Origin: Cyanobacteria bacterium FACHB-471
GTDB lineage: Bacteria > Cyanobacteriota > Cyanobacteriia > Elainellales > Elainellaceae
Reading direction: 5' to 3'
NCBI GenBank assembly: GCA_014695345.1
Contig: JACJOC010000085.1
Coordinates: 1-64,000 of the forward strand
Length of the DNA stretch: 64,000 bases
Part shown: one piece after another, positions 33,894-45,000 of the stretch
Numbering within the stretch: position 1 is the first letter of the stretch
Layout of the letters: each line of letters opens with the position of its first letter
Program-made: the position numbers and the translations under genes
The notes under the pieces: generated by a model
Told to the model about the DNA's origin: nothing
Seen by the model: the letters and a program-made list of their open reading frames with translations, nothing else
The model's database searches: none

Positions 33894-34952
33894 ATGCACC
33901 CAATTTTGCGTCGGCTGCTGATTGCCCTGCTACTACTACCCGTTGCCGCTGGATGTAGTACTTCTGCTCCTGATGCTCAATCACCAGATGTCACTACTGA
34001 AGCTTCAGATGAAAAACTGCAAGTTCTGGCAACATTCTTGCCGATGTATCTATTTACAAAAGCGGTAGCTGGAGATGCAGCAGATGTGGAAGTCTTAATC
34101 CAGCCTGGAACAGAGGTGCATGAATATCAGTCCACCCCCGACGATGTGCGAGCGATCGCCGAAGCAGACGTGCTGGTACAAAACGGCTTGAGCATGGAAG
34201 AGTTCCTGGACAGCACAATTAATAGCGCTCAAAATGCCGAACTAGTTGCAATCAACGCCAGCGAAAACATCGACCCAGTTGGAGAATTATCTCCAGTTGT
34301 TTTTCCGGGTGGAGAAGTTGAGGAAGCACACGGGCATAACGAAGATGAACACGGTCACGATGAGGAGGCTGCAACAACTAGCGAAGAACATGCAGAGGAT
34401 GAACAGGCTCACGAAGCTGAATCATCGGGGGAAACTCACACTCATGCTGAAAATCCTCATGTCTGGCTTGATCCCGTACTGGCTATCCAACAGGTGGAAA
34501 CCATTCGAGATGGTTTAGTTGAAGCAGACCCCAACAATGCCGAAATCTACGAGGCAAACGCAACCGCTTATGTTGAGGAATTGCAGGCACTAAATGCTGA
34601 ATTTGAGCAGCGCTTGGGAACCTATAGCGATCGCACCTTCATTAGCTTTCACGACGCTTTCCCCTACCTGGCGGAGCGGTATAATTTACAACAGGTGGCG
34701 ATCGTCGCGATTCCTGAAGACAGCCTCTCCCCTACAGACATCCAGCAGACTGTTGAAGTCGTAAAAGAATATGATGTCAAAGCCTTATTTGGCGAACCAG
34801 GAGTAGATAATAGACTACTGCAGAGCCTTTCCCAAGATTTAGGTATAGAATTGCAGGCTTTAGATTCCCTAGAGTCTGGTGAACTAGACCCGCAGTACTA
34901 CTTCACTGCAATGAGCGAAAACCTGAAAGTCCTCGAAACTGCGTTTCAATGA
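33894..34952 (+). CDS. znuA: Zinc ABC transporter substrate-binding lipoprotein
   Basis: A 352-residue cluster A-I metal-binding protein. The signal peptide ends in a lipobox (LLPVAAGCSTS), so it is anchored to the membrane and passes periplasmic Zn2+ to the permease. It has the core IQPGTEVHEYQSTPDDVRAI and ENPHVWLDP with metal His. A His/Asp/Glu-rich loop (about residues 145-185, with HGHNEDEHGHDEE) is typical of ZnuA and absent from Mn-binding relatives. The ATG at 33894 gives the signal peptide directly; an upstream start at 33855 would add 13 residues. It is the first gene of znuA-znuC-znuB. Confidence 0.94.
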   Translation: MHPILRRLLIALLLLPVAAGCSTSAPDAQSPDVTTEASDEKLQVLATFLPMYLFTKAVAGDAADVEVLIQPGTEVHEYQSTPDDVRAIAEADVLVQNGLSMEEFLDSTINSAQNAELVAINASENIDPVGELSPVVFPGGEVEEAHGHNEDEHGHDEEAATTSEEHAEDEQAHEAESSGETHTHAENPHVWLDPVLAIQQVETIRDGLVEADPNNAEIYEANATAYVEELQALNAEFEQRLGTYSDRTFISFHDAFPYLAERYNLQQVAIVAIPEDSLSPTDIQQTVEVVKEYDVKALFGEPGVDNRLLQSLSQDLGIELQALDSLESGELDPQYYFTAMSENLKVLETAFQ

Positions 34953-34971
34953 ATTTCAATGAATTGGTGTG

Positions 34972-35814
34972 ATGAACTCTGACCCCCCTGATGCTGCGAT
35001 CGCCCCAAACTCCCGCTCCAAGGAAATTACACCTGTTCTCAAAGTCGAAAACCTGACTGTTTACCAGGGAACTTACGCCGCCGTTGAAGACGTTTCTTTT
35101 GAGCTTCCGGTAGGCACCAACACCGCGATTGTCGGGCCAAACGGTGCAGGTAAAAGTACTCTGGTTCAAGCTATTTTAGGCTTATTGCCATTTGAAGGCG
35201 CGGTTCAAATCTTGGGATGTCCGCTCAGTCGTCTGGGTAATTTGCGTTACCAGATTGGCTACATTCCTCAAAACTTTGTATTTGACCGGGGCTTTCCCCT
35301 ATCTGTAAGTGAGTTGGTTGGCTTAGGTTGGGTTGATCATAAGCTAAGCAATTCGGCTCAACTGCCCGTTTTTCCTCACTGGCGAATTACCTTACCCTGG
35401 AAAACTAACCCTAGAAAAGCACCTGCAATCGCCCAAGCAATGGAGCAAGTCGACATCTATCACCTTCGCAATCGAGCGATCGGTAACCTTAGCGGTGGGC
35501 AACTCAAACGAGTTTTATTAGCCCATTGCCTGGTCATGCCTCGACGGCTCCTGGTCCTTGACGAAGCACTGGCAGGCGTAGACTTGCAGGGAGAAGCAGA
35601 CTTTTACACTCTGCTCAACCAGCTCAAGCGAGAACATGGTTGGACAGTGCTGCAAGTCTCCCACGATCTAGACATGGTAAGTCACCACTGCGATCGCGTC
35701 CTCTGTCTCAACCGTCGCCTCGTCTGCCAAGGGCAGCCCGAAGAAGCCCTCTCCCCCCAAAATCTGCTAAATGCTTATGGTCCTTCCTTTAGCCGCTATC
35801 AGCATCATCATTAA
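34972..35814 (+). CDS. znuC: Zinc ABC transporter ATP-binding protein
   Basis: A 280-residue ABC ATPase of the metal-transport branch: Walker A GPNGAGKST, signature LSGGQLKRVLLAHCL, Walker B LLVLDEALAGVDL and the H-loop in QVSHDLDMVSHHCDRV. An insert of about 30 residues between the Q-loop and signature (HKLSNSAQLPVFPHWRITLP) is longer than in typical ZnuC. It lies 19 bp after znuA; GTG at 34969 and ATG at 34972 are both possible starts. Confidence 0.93.
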   Translation: MNSDPPDAAIAPNSRSKEITPVLKVENLTVYQGTYAAVEDVSFELPVGTNTAIVGPNGAGKSTLVQAILGLLPFEGAVQILGCPLSRLGNLRYQIGYIPQNFVFDRGFPLSVSELVGLGWVDHKLSNSAQLPVFPHWRITLPWKTNPRKAPAIAQAMEQVDIYHLRNRAIGNLSGGQLKRVLLAHCLVMPRRLLVLDEALAGVDLQGEADFYTLLNQLKREHGWTVLQVSHDLDMVSHHCDRVLCLNRRLVCQGQPEEALSPQNLLNAYGPSFSRYQHHH

Positions 35815-35819
35815 ATTCC

Positions 35820-35864
35820 TGAATTGAAGTAAGCGGTGACCTCCTCACCGCTTACTTCAATTCA
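35820..35864. terminator. 20-bp perfect stem-loop inside the znu cluster
   Basis: TGAATTGAAGTAAGCGGTGA and its exact complement enclose a 5-base loop (CCTCC), starting 5 bp after the znuC stop and ending 25 bp before the znuB start. As RNA it is very stable. It could attenuate transcription into znuB or protect the upstream mRNA, giving unequal expression of permease and ATPase. Confidence 0.75.
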
Positions 35865-35888
35865 AAAAACTAAAATCCCCTCTCCCCT

Positions 35889-36728
35889 ATGGAAAACCTG
35901 ATCGAACTCCTCCAATTTCCCTTCATGCAGCGGGCGATCGCGGGAGGAATTCTGCTTGGGCTACTGGGGGGACTGTTGGGTTGCTTTGTTACCCTGCGGC
36001 AACTATCCTTTTTCAGTCATGCCGTCGGTCATGCCGCTCTAGTTGGAATTGCATTGGGAGTATTGCTACAGCTTCCGCTCAATTCAATGCTGCTGCCTTT
36101 CACCCTGGTCTTCGGGCTGGTCGTGCTTTACCTGATTGACCAAACTGACCTCTGGAGCGACAACGTACTGAGCATTGTGCTATCAGGCGCACTGGCGATT
36201 GGAGTCATTCTTACCAGTTTCATCCAAGGCTATCGGGGCAACCTGATGGGTGTTCTATTTGGCGACATTTTGGCGGTTAACGGCGCAGATCTGATTCTGA
36301 CCGCTCTGCTGCTTCTGGGTAGCAGTATTTTTCTGCTTCTGACACTGGATCAGCAGATTCTCTTGACTTTAAATCAGGCGATCGCCAAAGTTCAGGGCGT
36401 TTCCGTTCAGCTACACCGTTATTTGTTTGTCATCCTGCTATCCCTAGCAGTCGCAGTTTCCATCAAAGCCGTTGGCATTTTGCTTGTAAATGCATTCTTG
36501 GTTATTCCTGCTTCAACCGCTAAACTCATCAGTCAGCGATTTACAAAATTTCTGTGGCTCTCCTTAATCTTGGGAGTCTTGAGCAGCATCACCGGAATGC
36601 TGGTATCTGGCATTTTTGATTTTGCCTCTGGCCCCAGCATTGTCCTCGTACAGTTCACGCTCTTCCTGACTTTTCTAGGATTTTCAAAGTTAAATCGAAA
36701 AAATTCGGAAATCCTAAATAAACAGTGA
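35889..36728 (+). CDS. znuB: Zinc ABC transporter permease
   Basis: A 279-residue ABC-3 family permease with about eight membrane segments. The family start FMQRAIAGGILLGLLGGLLGCFVTLRQLSFFSHAVGHAALVGIALG is textbook. DILAVNGADL and the late AVGILLVNAFLVIPASTAKLI segments also match. It forms the channel for ZnuA/ZnuC. Expression may be set separately by the stem-loop before it. Confidence 0.95.
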   Translation: MENLIELLQFPFMQRAIAGGILLGLLGGLLGCFVTLRQLSFFSHAVGHAALVGIALGVLLQLPLNSMLLPFTLVFGLVVLYLIDQTDLWSDNVLSIVLSGALAIGVILTSFIQGYRGNLMGVLFGDILAVNGADLILTALLLLGSSIFLLLTLDQQILLTLNQAIAKVQGVSVQLHRYLFVILLSLAVAVSIKAVGILLVNAFLVIPASTAKLISQRFTKFLWLSLILGVLSSITGMLVSGIFDFASGPSIVLVQFTLFLTFLGFSKLNRKNSEILNKQ

Positions 36729-37072
36729 AAGAAGTAAGTGATGAGGGGCATACTCCGGTTGGCATTGCAGTTAAACCCTGCCTAAATGTCACCATGCTCT
36801 GGTGTATTTAAAGCGAACAAAACCCGTTTGATCAGTAGGAGGAACATTGAGATTCTTTGCAGAGAATATACAGTTTCTTGATGTTTCGCGAAAAGTTTCG
36901 GGTTAACGTTAGTGAAGCAATCTGAGCATTTCTCTACCTCTGGAGATAAATCCAGGTGTTATCTGGAAATAAATTCAGATGTTAGAGCTGATTTCTAGTG
37001 GTGGTTAGCTGATGGCGATCGCGGTCTGCCCTTGCTACCTCCATCCACTCAACTCACAAGGAATTACTGAGG
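36729..37072. other. Intergenic region before gmd
   Basis: This 344-bp stretch has no recognisable gene. It contains short repeated pieces (GATAAATCCAGGTGTTATCTGGAAATAAATTCAG shape, about 36943-36977, with CCAGGTGTTATCTGG as a small imperfect palindrome) and a HIP1 site near 37016. The gmd promoter should lie here. Confidence 0.4.
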
Positions 37073-39162
<2,090 letters not shown>

Positions 39163-39181
39163 CAGCAAAGTCAAAATTTTC

Positions 39182-39218
39182 AAAGCGAGAGTGTTGGTGC
39201 TGCCAACGCTCTCGCTTT
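39182..39218 (+). terminator. Terminator of the gmd-fcl operon
   Basis: AAAGCGAGAGTGTTGG pairs with CCAACGCTCTCGCTTT (16 bp with one wobble) around a TGCTG loop, followed by ACTTTAG. It lies 19 bp after the fcl stop. Confidence 0.75.
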
Positions 39219-39306
39219 ACTTTAGAAATCAGCGATCAAAACAACTTCTAAAATGTTGCTATGCCGTTCCATTTAAGTTTGATAATCAAAGCAATTAGAG
39301 CTTAAG

Positions 39307-39744
39307 ATGTCTACTCTTATTCATCGTCGAGTTGAGGAGGCACGTCAGGGAGTTAATCCAACAGTAATTTGTCGGGTTCCATCAGGTTGGGTAGTGCTTG
39401 GCGATGTTCAATTTTTGCGGGGTTACTCCCTTTTGTTGCCCGACCCAGTTGTGCCCGATCTGGATGCTTTGCCAATGGAGCAGCGCATTAGCTTTTTACA
39501 AGACATGACAATTTTGGGAGATGCGTTGCTTGAAGTAACGGGTGCAATTCGCATTAATTACGAAATTCTGGGTAACAGCGAAGCAGCACTACACGCCCAT
39601 GTGTTTCCGAGGTATGTAACCGAACCAGAAGAGAAACGACGAAAGCCAGCATGGTTTTATGATTGGCAAAGTGCGCCTCTATTTGATCTGAAGCGGGATC
39701 AACACTTGATGGATAAAGTTGCAGCAGCGATTAAGCAGCATTAG
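39307..39744 (+). CDS. HIT-family protein
   Basis: A 145-residue protein of the histidine-triad superfamily, nucleotide hydrolases or transferases. The fold pieces GWVVLGDVQFLRGYSLLLPDP and the motif LHAHVFPRY are present. The first His of the usual His-x-His-x-His is Ala (AALHAHVF), while the nucleophilic middle His and third His are kept. The substrate is unknown. It is followed after about 110 bp by the folate gene. Confidence 0.8.
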   Translation: MSTLIHRRVEEARQGVNPTVICRVPSGWVVLGDVQFLRGYSLLLPDPVVPDLDALPMEQRISFLQDMTILGDALLEVTGAIRINYEILGNSEAALHAHVFPRYVTEPEEKRRKPAWFYDWQSAPLFDLKRDQHLMDKVAAAIKQH

Positions 39745-39851
39745 AAAATTATCTAGGGTAAATAAAGAGCTTGAAGCCCCTTTCCCAGGTGATGGAGATG
39801 TAAATTCTGTCAGTTTAAATGTTGGAGTTAAGTGAATACGGTTGAATTTGC

Positions 39852-40406
39852 ATGGAGAAGGCTGAGTTACGGCGATCGCTCCTCAAAGCTAGACAGGCGA
39901 TGCATCCTGATGTTTGGAGTGAGAAGAGCGAGCGGCTTTGTTGTCATTTAGAAGCTTCTGAGATATTTAGGCGATCGCAAACCATCTTGGCCTATTTCAG
40001 TTTTCGTCAGGAACCTGACCTAAGCCCTTTGTTTACGACATCTCAGCAATGGGGGTTTCCCCGTTGCAGCGATCGCAATTTATCCTGGCATTACTGGTCG
40101 CCTCATCATCGGCTCCCTCCTCCCCAACCTGGAGCTTATGGCATCCTAGAACCTCACCCCAGTACGCCACTTTTGCAACCAGAGCAAGTCGATCTGATTC
40201 TAGTACCTGCTGTGGCATGTGACGTACGCGGATATCGTTTAGGCTACGGAGGTGGTTTTTATGATCGCATGTTGAGCCAACCTGGCTGGCTACACAAACC
40301 AACTGTTGGTGTCGTCTTTGAGTTTGCTCGCCTCCCCAAACTGCCAGTTGACCCTTGGGACCGTCCCCTTCACGGAATTTGTACAGAAGCAGGTTTATTT
40401 TTATAG
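39852..40406 (+). CDS. 5-formyltetrahydrofolate cyclo-ligase
   Basis: A 184-residue enzyme converting 5-formyl-THF to 5,10-methenyl-THF with ATP. Family motifs are the N-terminal KAELRRSLLKARQAM, the folate-site ILAYFSFRQEPDLSPL and the ATP-binding RGYRLGYGGGFYDRML near residue 135. The length is normal. The start ATG at 39852 lies just after a TTGCATGG context. The recQ start follows 66 bp after its stop. Confidence 0.93.
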   Translation: MEKAELRRSLLKARQAMHPDVWSEKSERLCCHLEASEIFRRSQTILAYFSFRQEPDLSPLFTTSQQWGFPRCSDRNLSWHYWSPHHRLPPPQPGAYGILEPHPSTPLLQPEQVDLILVPAVACDVRGYRLGYGGGFYDRMLSQPGWLHKPTVGVVFEFARLPKLPVDPWDRPLHGICTEAGLFL

Positions 40407-40472
40407 CGGTTGCCCAGAGGAAAAAAGCGGGAATTCTGGGAACACAGCTTGCGACTAACTTGCAACTCAATC

Positions 40473-41921
40473 ATGCACCTCTCAGAACAGACCGCCTGGA
40501 ACCGTGTTCGCGCCACATTTCAAAAAGTTTGGGGTTATCAGGACTTTCGCCCTCCTCAGGGTGAAATTGTGCATACGCTGTTAGCCCACCAAGACGCTCT
40601 AGTCGTAATGCCTACGGGCGGCGGCAAGTCAATTTGCTTTCAACTTCCGGCTCTAATGCGAACAGGAGTCACGCTCGTAGTATCGCCTTTGGTCGCGTTG
40701 ATGGAAAACCAGGTGCAAGACCTACAGCAGCGTCAGCTGTCAGCGGCCCTGCTGCATAGCGAACTTCCGACCCATCAACGCCGTCAGACTCTTTGGGCAC
40801 TCGAACGACAAAAACTGCGGCTACTCTACCTTTCGCCTGAAACACTACTGAGTGAAGCAGTATGGGAGCGTTTATGTCAGCCCAATCTAAAAATAAACGG
40901 ATTGATTTTAGATGAAGCTCACTGCTTGGTGCAGTGGGGAGACACATTTCGCCCCGCCTATCGCCGTTTGGGGACAGTCCGCTCGGCTCTTTTGCAGTCA
41001 AAGCCTGCGGGAACCCAGATCGGCATTGCTGCTTTCACAGCAACGGCTGATCCTCAAGCGCAACAGATTATCCAACAGGTTTTGCAGCTCCAACATCCTC
41101 AAATTTTTCGACTTAATCCTTACCGCTCAAACCTTCATTTAGCTGTTCAAATTGCCTGGACACCCAAAGGACGTCGTCAGTCTTTACTCAAGTTCATTCA
41201 AGTTAGATCACCACAAGCAGGGTTGGTTTACGTTCGCACTCGGCAAGATAGCGAAAGTTTGGCAGATTGGTTAGCGGAGAAGGGGTACAAGACAGCTGCT
41301 TATCATGCTGGACTTAGCCCTGAAGAGCGCCGCGCAATTGAATCTGCCTGGTTAAAAGATGAAATCAGATTTGTGGTTTGTACGTCTGCTTTTGGAATGG
41401 GAATCAACAAACCAGACGTACGTTGGGTCGTTCACTTTCATGCACCAGCGCTGCTATCTGAGTATGTGCAGGAAGTTGGACGGGCAGGAAGAGATGGCTT
41501 ACCCGCTGAGACACTAACGCTGGTGAGTGAGCCGACAGGATGGCTCGATCCTGAGGATCGACAGCGGCAGCGCTTTTTTCAAGATAGAGTGCGATCGCTC
41601 CAAAAAAAAGCTCAGCAGCTTGCTCAGCAGCTACCCGTCGAGGGAGACGTTAAAGAAGTATCGCGCCAGTTTAAAGATGGGGCGATCGCACTGGCGATGC
41701 TCCACAGTAGTGGACAGCTAGAGTGGCAAGACCCATTTCGCTACAGGATTCATGCCTCCCCTGCTCGTCAAACCTGCGATCAGGCAAATGCAGCACAGCA
41801 AATGCAGCAATATTTGACAACCTCAGAATGTCGTTGGAAATTTTTGCTGCAAGCTTTCGGTTTTGGCACAGAAGCGAATATTTTACGCTGTGGACATTGC
41901 GATCGCTGTCCTCCAACATAA
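40473..41921 (+). CDS. recQ: RecQ-family ATP-dependent DNA helicase
   Basis: A 482-residue superfamily 2 helicase. Motif I MPTGGGKS, motif II LDEAHCLVQWG, motif III AFTATADPQAQ, motif V VVCTSAFGMGINKPDVRWVVH and motif VI YVQEVGRAGRDG are all intact. The RecQ zinc domain is short, ending CGHCDRCPP. There is no HRDC domain, as in many cyanobacterial RecQ proteins. The ATG at 40473 is preferred over 40410, which would add 21 residues close to the end of the upstream gene. Confidence 0.93.
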   Translation: MHLSEQTAWNRVRATFQKVWGYQDFRPPQGEIVHTLLAHQDALVVMPTGGGKSICFQLPALMRTGVTLVVSPLVALMENQVQDLQQRQLSAALLHSELPTHQRRQTLWALERQKLRLLYLSPETLLSEAVWERLCQPNLKINGLILDEAHCLVQWGDTFRPAYRRLGTVRSALLQSKPAGTQIGIAAFTATADPQAQQIIQQVLQLQHPQIFRLNPYRSNLHLAVQIAWTPKGRRQSLLKFIQVRSPQAGLVYVRTRQDSESLADWLAEKGYKTAAYHAGLSPEERRAIESAWLKDEIRFVVCTSAFGMGINKPDVRWVVHFHAPALLSEYVQEVGRAGRDGLPAETLTLVSEPTGWLDPEDRQRQRFFQDRVRSLQKKAQQLAQQLPVEGDVKEVSRQFKDGAIALAMLHSSGQLEWQDPFRYRIHASPARQTCDQANAAQQMQQYLTTSECRWKFLLQAFGFGTEANILRCGHCDRCPPT

Positions 41922-41954
41922 ACTTAGGTAATTATCAGAGCGATCGCCTATCAA

Positions 41955-42539
41955 CTACTGGCGGCTCATACACCGCACCAACCATAGCGAAGCAACTACA
42001 CCCACAAAATGGGCCAGCACCGTATTCGTGTTTGCCTGCACGATGAAGATATCGGCTGCTTGAATAAACTGAGGATTTCGCCCGAATTCGTATATCGCAC
42101 CTGACTGGGAAAAAGTCCTTGCCAACAACGAACCAACGATCGCCTCTGCTCCTAGGAGCGTCAGCAACATACCAACCAGGTTGATCGTCAGCCCAATCCT
42201 TAGAGCCTGAATGACATCCCCAGGTTTTGGACGACCTCTAGAATCAGGAGATCTCAATCTCCGAGACAGGCGAGTGTAGCGAAATGCCCAGTAAGCGCCT
42301 ATGGAAAGAGCAACCAACCCACAGACGGCAAGAAATAAACCAGAGCCGGTTCCTGGTCCTCCAGACGTTTCAGCCCCACTTCTCAAGCTCAAACTACCAA
42401 CAGCAAAAACAAGAGCTACCCCAGAAACTAAAGCCAGGACTGCTTGCACCCAGAAGCTAAGCCAACCACAAACACGGAAGTAAGTGGCAATCCGTCGAAC
42501 GGCCGGGGGCAACGAGTAGGAATCTATCTTGCTTGTCAT
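41955..42539 (-). CDS. DUF3611 family membrane protein
   Basis: A 194-residue protein with four membrane segments. DUF3611 is conserved in cyanobacteria and plastid-bearing plants. Features are the start SYSLPPAVRRIATYFRVCGWLSFWVQAVLALVSGVALVFA, the loop SGGPGTGSGLF, and the last segment with QAADIFIVQANTNTVLAHFVGVVASLWL. The function is unknown. It is convergent with recQ. Confidence 0.88.
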   Translation of the reverse strand: MTSKIDSYSLPPAVRRIATYFRVCGWLSFWVQAVLALVSGVALVFAVGSLSLRSGAETSGGPGTGSGLFLAVCGLVALSIGAYWAFRYTRLSRRLRSPDSRGRPKPGDVIQALRIGLTINLVGMLLTLLGAEAIVGSLLARTFSQSGAIYEFGRNPQFIQAADIFIVQANTNTVLAHFVGVVASLWLVRCMSRQ

Positions 42540-42680
42540 ATCTGTATGAGAGGGCGCAGTTAACGAAGGGATTGATTCTGCAATGCGCTCTCGCCCTAAA
42601 TCTGGCGATCCATCTATGAAGGTACGATAACAGAGATGCCAGTTCTCTAGCTAGAGATCAGAAGAATTTGCTGAAATAGC

Positions 42681-43544
42681 TTACCTTGCGACTGTTTGAC
42701 GGGGGAATATCTGCGATCGCCTCCACATATAGAAGGCAATTCCACCCAAAAACATTAGTCCCATTCCACCCACTAATGGATTTCGGTCAATTCCTGTAAC
42801 CCACTCAGGCACTTGGTTAGAATATTCCACCAGCTCACCAACTTGAACCATGTAGTAGCCCCAAATTAGCCCAGCGTGTAGACCAATTGATGATCCTAAG
42901 CGACCAGAGTGCGATCGCTTTGCCCAAACGAGAGCCAAACCAAGCAACACCAGTCCTGGAAATTGAGGCAAAGTCCGCAAAACTTCCGCAACTGGCTTTA
43001 GAAAATGCAGACCCGCATAGACTAAGCTGCTACTCCAAAGCGCGACTTTAGGACTGTAATCTCGCTGTAACTCATCCAACAACCAGCCCCGAAACGCCAG
43101 TTCCTCAGCTAAACCAACACCCAGCGCAACCAGCCATCCCTCTAGCAGAATGAGCGGGAAACGTGGAGGAAAGTCTTGCCAACTCAACCATCCCAGCCAG
43201 CCCTGAAGCAAAAACAAAGCCCATAAGCTAGACAGCCCAATGACTAATCCTTCAAGTAAATCCCATCCATTTCGGCGCGTAAAAATCAGACCGTAGCTCC
43301 AAAAAATGTGAGGCTGCCGGTAAACAACTTTCCCCCAAACCTTGACTAGAGCTAAAAATCCAAGTGCCAGCAGCGACATAGCTACGATGCTGAGCGTATT
43401 TGAATCTTTCACTAACCACAGAGATAGACCTGCGAGCGGCAACCACGCTAAAAGCAGAACTGAAACAAAAGTCAGCAGCCGAAGTAAAAGTGGATAGCGA
43501 GCTATGGAGCGAGGGTTAAACCTTGCCTTAAATTGGTCAAACAC
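42681..43544 (-). CDS. CPBP-family intramembrane metalloprotease
   Basis: A 287-residue polytopic protein of the CAAX protease and bacteriocin-processing (CPBP/Abi) family. The diagnostic glutamates and arginine are in AEELAFRGW (Glu147, Glu148, Arg152). Further metal-binding His/Asn lie in VYAGLHFL and GLHAGLIWG. About eight membrane spans are present. Its GTG start shares the last base of the clpS stop codon (TAGTG), so the two genes are translationally coupled. Substrates are unknown. Confidence 0.9.
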   Translation of the reverse strand: MFDQFKARFNPRSIARYPLLLRLLTFVSVLLLAWLPLAGLSLWLVKDSNTLSIVAMSLLALGFLALVKVWGKVVYRQPHIFWSYGLIFTRRNGWDLLEGLVIGLSSLWALFLLQGWLGWLSWQDFPPRFPLILLEGWLVALGVGLAEELAFRGWLLDELQRDYSPKVALWSSSLVYAGLHFLKPVAEVLRTLPQFPGLVLLGLALVWAKRSHSGRLGSSIGLHAGLIWGYYMVQVGELVEYSNQVPEWVTGIDRNPLVGGMGLMFLGGIAFYMWRRSQIFPRQTVAR

Positions 43545-43825
43545 TAGTCGTCTGGTTCAATTGTGCTAGTTAAACCATGAGCGTTAAGGGTTTCACTGTA
43601 GAACTCTGCATGTTCTTGGGCACATGTGATAACCAAGCCCGTCCCGTTGTTGTGAGCCTGCATCATAATGCTAACTGCCTGCGGAATAGTCAAACTAGTC
43701 ACAGTCTTGACTAAAACTTGCACCACGTATTCCATCGAGTTGTAATCGTCATTGTGCAGCAAAACCCGATAGCGGGGTGCGTGTTTGCGGGACGTTGAAC
43801 GCTGTTCAATGGTCTCGACGGACAC
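43544..43825 (-). CDS. clpS: ATP-dependent Clp protease adaptor ClpS
   Basis: A 93-residue adaptor that brings N-degron substrates to ClpC/ClpP. The core LLHNDDYNSMEYVVQVLVKTV carries the substrate-pocket Asp and Met region, followed by AHNNGTGLVITCAQEHAEFY. Cyanobacteria have two ClpS forms; which this is cannot be decided without comparison. It is the first gene of a two-gene unit with the CPBP protease, overlapping by one base. Confidence 0.93.
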   Translation of the reverse strand: MSVETIEQRSTSRKHAPRYRVLLHNDDYNSMEYVVQVLVKTVTSLTIPQAVSIMMQAHNNGTGLVITCAQEHAEFYSETLNAHGLTSTIEPDD

Positions 43826-44251
43826 GACTCTACCCTCTCTATAAACTACTTAAAACCAGTTTATCTAGCCCTGCTTGAATAGTCGTATTGCTGAGCTAGT
43901 AATGAATCCAAACAAGCAGCTAGCAAAGCCTCCAGTACAAAGAAATCAGCGCAAATCACCATAGCAACTAAGTAAACCTACATTCAAATGAGATGCATAT
44001 CTCAACCTTACCAGACTTAACCTTTCGTTACCCAACTTAATTTATGCCTTTCTTCTTACCAAGCAAGTTTTATGAGCTATGTACGTACAGTCGTTTTATC
44101 CTTCCTACATCAGTACTTCAACCACCAGGTAGTTCAAGCATTGCAGTTTCTCTCTGGGCAACCTCACCAAAAGCTACAATCAATTTGACAAAAGTTTAGC
44201 TATCAAAACACTTCTTGACAGCAAGCTAACCCGCTGAGAAGGCAAGAGCTA
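43826..44251. other. Divergent intergenic region, no gene seen
   Basis: 426 bp between clpS and the next plus-strand gene. It is A+T richer than its neighbours. I see no coding pattern, RNA gene or repeat in it. Confidence 0.4.
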
Positions 44252-44659
44252 ATGACCTCTATTACCGATTTTCAACCCAGTCAAATTCTTTGCTTGGAGC
44301 ATGGAGACACCTGTCTATACGCAGAACTCATTCAAATTGCTCCTAAAAACAAAAGTAGGAGAGGGTGGGTTCGTCCATTAATCTTGAAAGTTTCTCCCAC
44401 CCGAGACTTCATCGCCTTTTCTAGTGTAGATATCGACGATCCAACCGCTCTTGAACAGCCTACCCTATATGACCTACGACAGGGGTCTGATCTGCTCTGC
44501 CCTATAGCTCTATTCCGTGCTGCTTTAGATACAGAGGTTGTACCACTGTTGACTCAACTAGCTCATCCCAAGACCCAAACACAAGGCGATCGCATAGCCC
44601 ATCAGCAGCTACATCGCTTTATCCATGATGTTTGTCAGATGCATTTAACGACTCTTTAA
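44252..44659 (+). CDS. Hypothetical protein
   Basis: A 135-residue soluble protein without recognised domain. The N-terminal half looks like a small beta-barrel (QILCLEHGDTCLYAELIQIAP and GWVRPLILKVSP). A central segment mentions the ligand-like DLRQGSDLLCPIALFRAALDTEVVPLL. The C-terminal half is helical (HQQLHRFIHDVCQMHL). It is probably a cyanobacterial family of unknown function. The ATG at 44252 follows GAAGGCAAGAGCTA, a weak ribosome binding site. Confidence 0.65.
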   Translation: MTSITDFQPSQILCLEHGDTCLYAELIQIAPKNKSRRGWVRPLILKVSPTRDFIAFSSVDIDDPTALEQPTLYDLRQGSDLLCPIALFRAALDTEVVPLLTQLAHPKTQTQGDRIAHQQLHRFIHDVCQMHLTTL

Positions 44660-44805
44660 TTCAACTTTCAGCAAGGGTTTAACACAAGCTGAAAAGCGAT
44701 TAGGCTCGTTTAGTTTAAACGAAGTTAGAACTCTATTAGGGGTAATACAAAAGCTAGAAACCCACAAGAACTCAGCAGTAACGTAAAGTACTAACTGAAT
44801 AAAAA

Positions 44806-45000
44806 CTATGGACTAGGAACCAACCGAACTCGACCAGCATCCATCTCTGACATTAATAGCTCTAACGCTTCATAATCTACGTCAGAAATATAGCCTAAGC
44901 GAGTGAGTTCGTAGTTTATCTCGTTCTCAATATCAGGAGTAAGTTGCCTGATATAAAGTGCCTTCTCTACAAGTTTGCGAATAGCATAAGTCGTTTTCAT
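44806..45000 (-). CDS. Small conserved hypothetical protein
   Basis: A 64-residue protein starting MKTTYAIRKLVEKALYIRQLTPDIE and continuing with NEINYELTRLGYISDVDYEALELLM and an Asp-rich end. It is compact and helical, with no catalytic motif. Homologues are common in filamentous cyanobacteria (from memory of the pattern). The ATG at 45000 is favoured over the start at 45048, which would add 16 residues. It is a single gene. Confidence 0.68.
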   Translation of the reverse strand: MKTTYAIRKLVEKALYIRQLTPDIENEINYELTRLGYISDVDYEALELLMSEMDAGRVRLVPSP

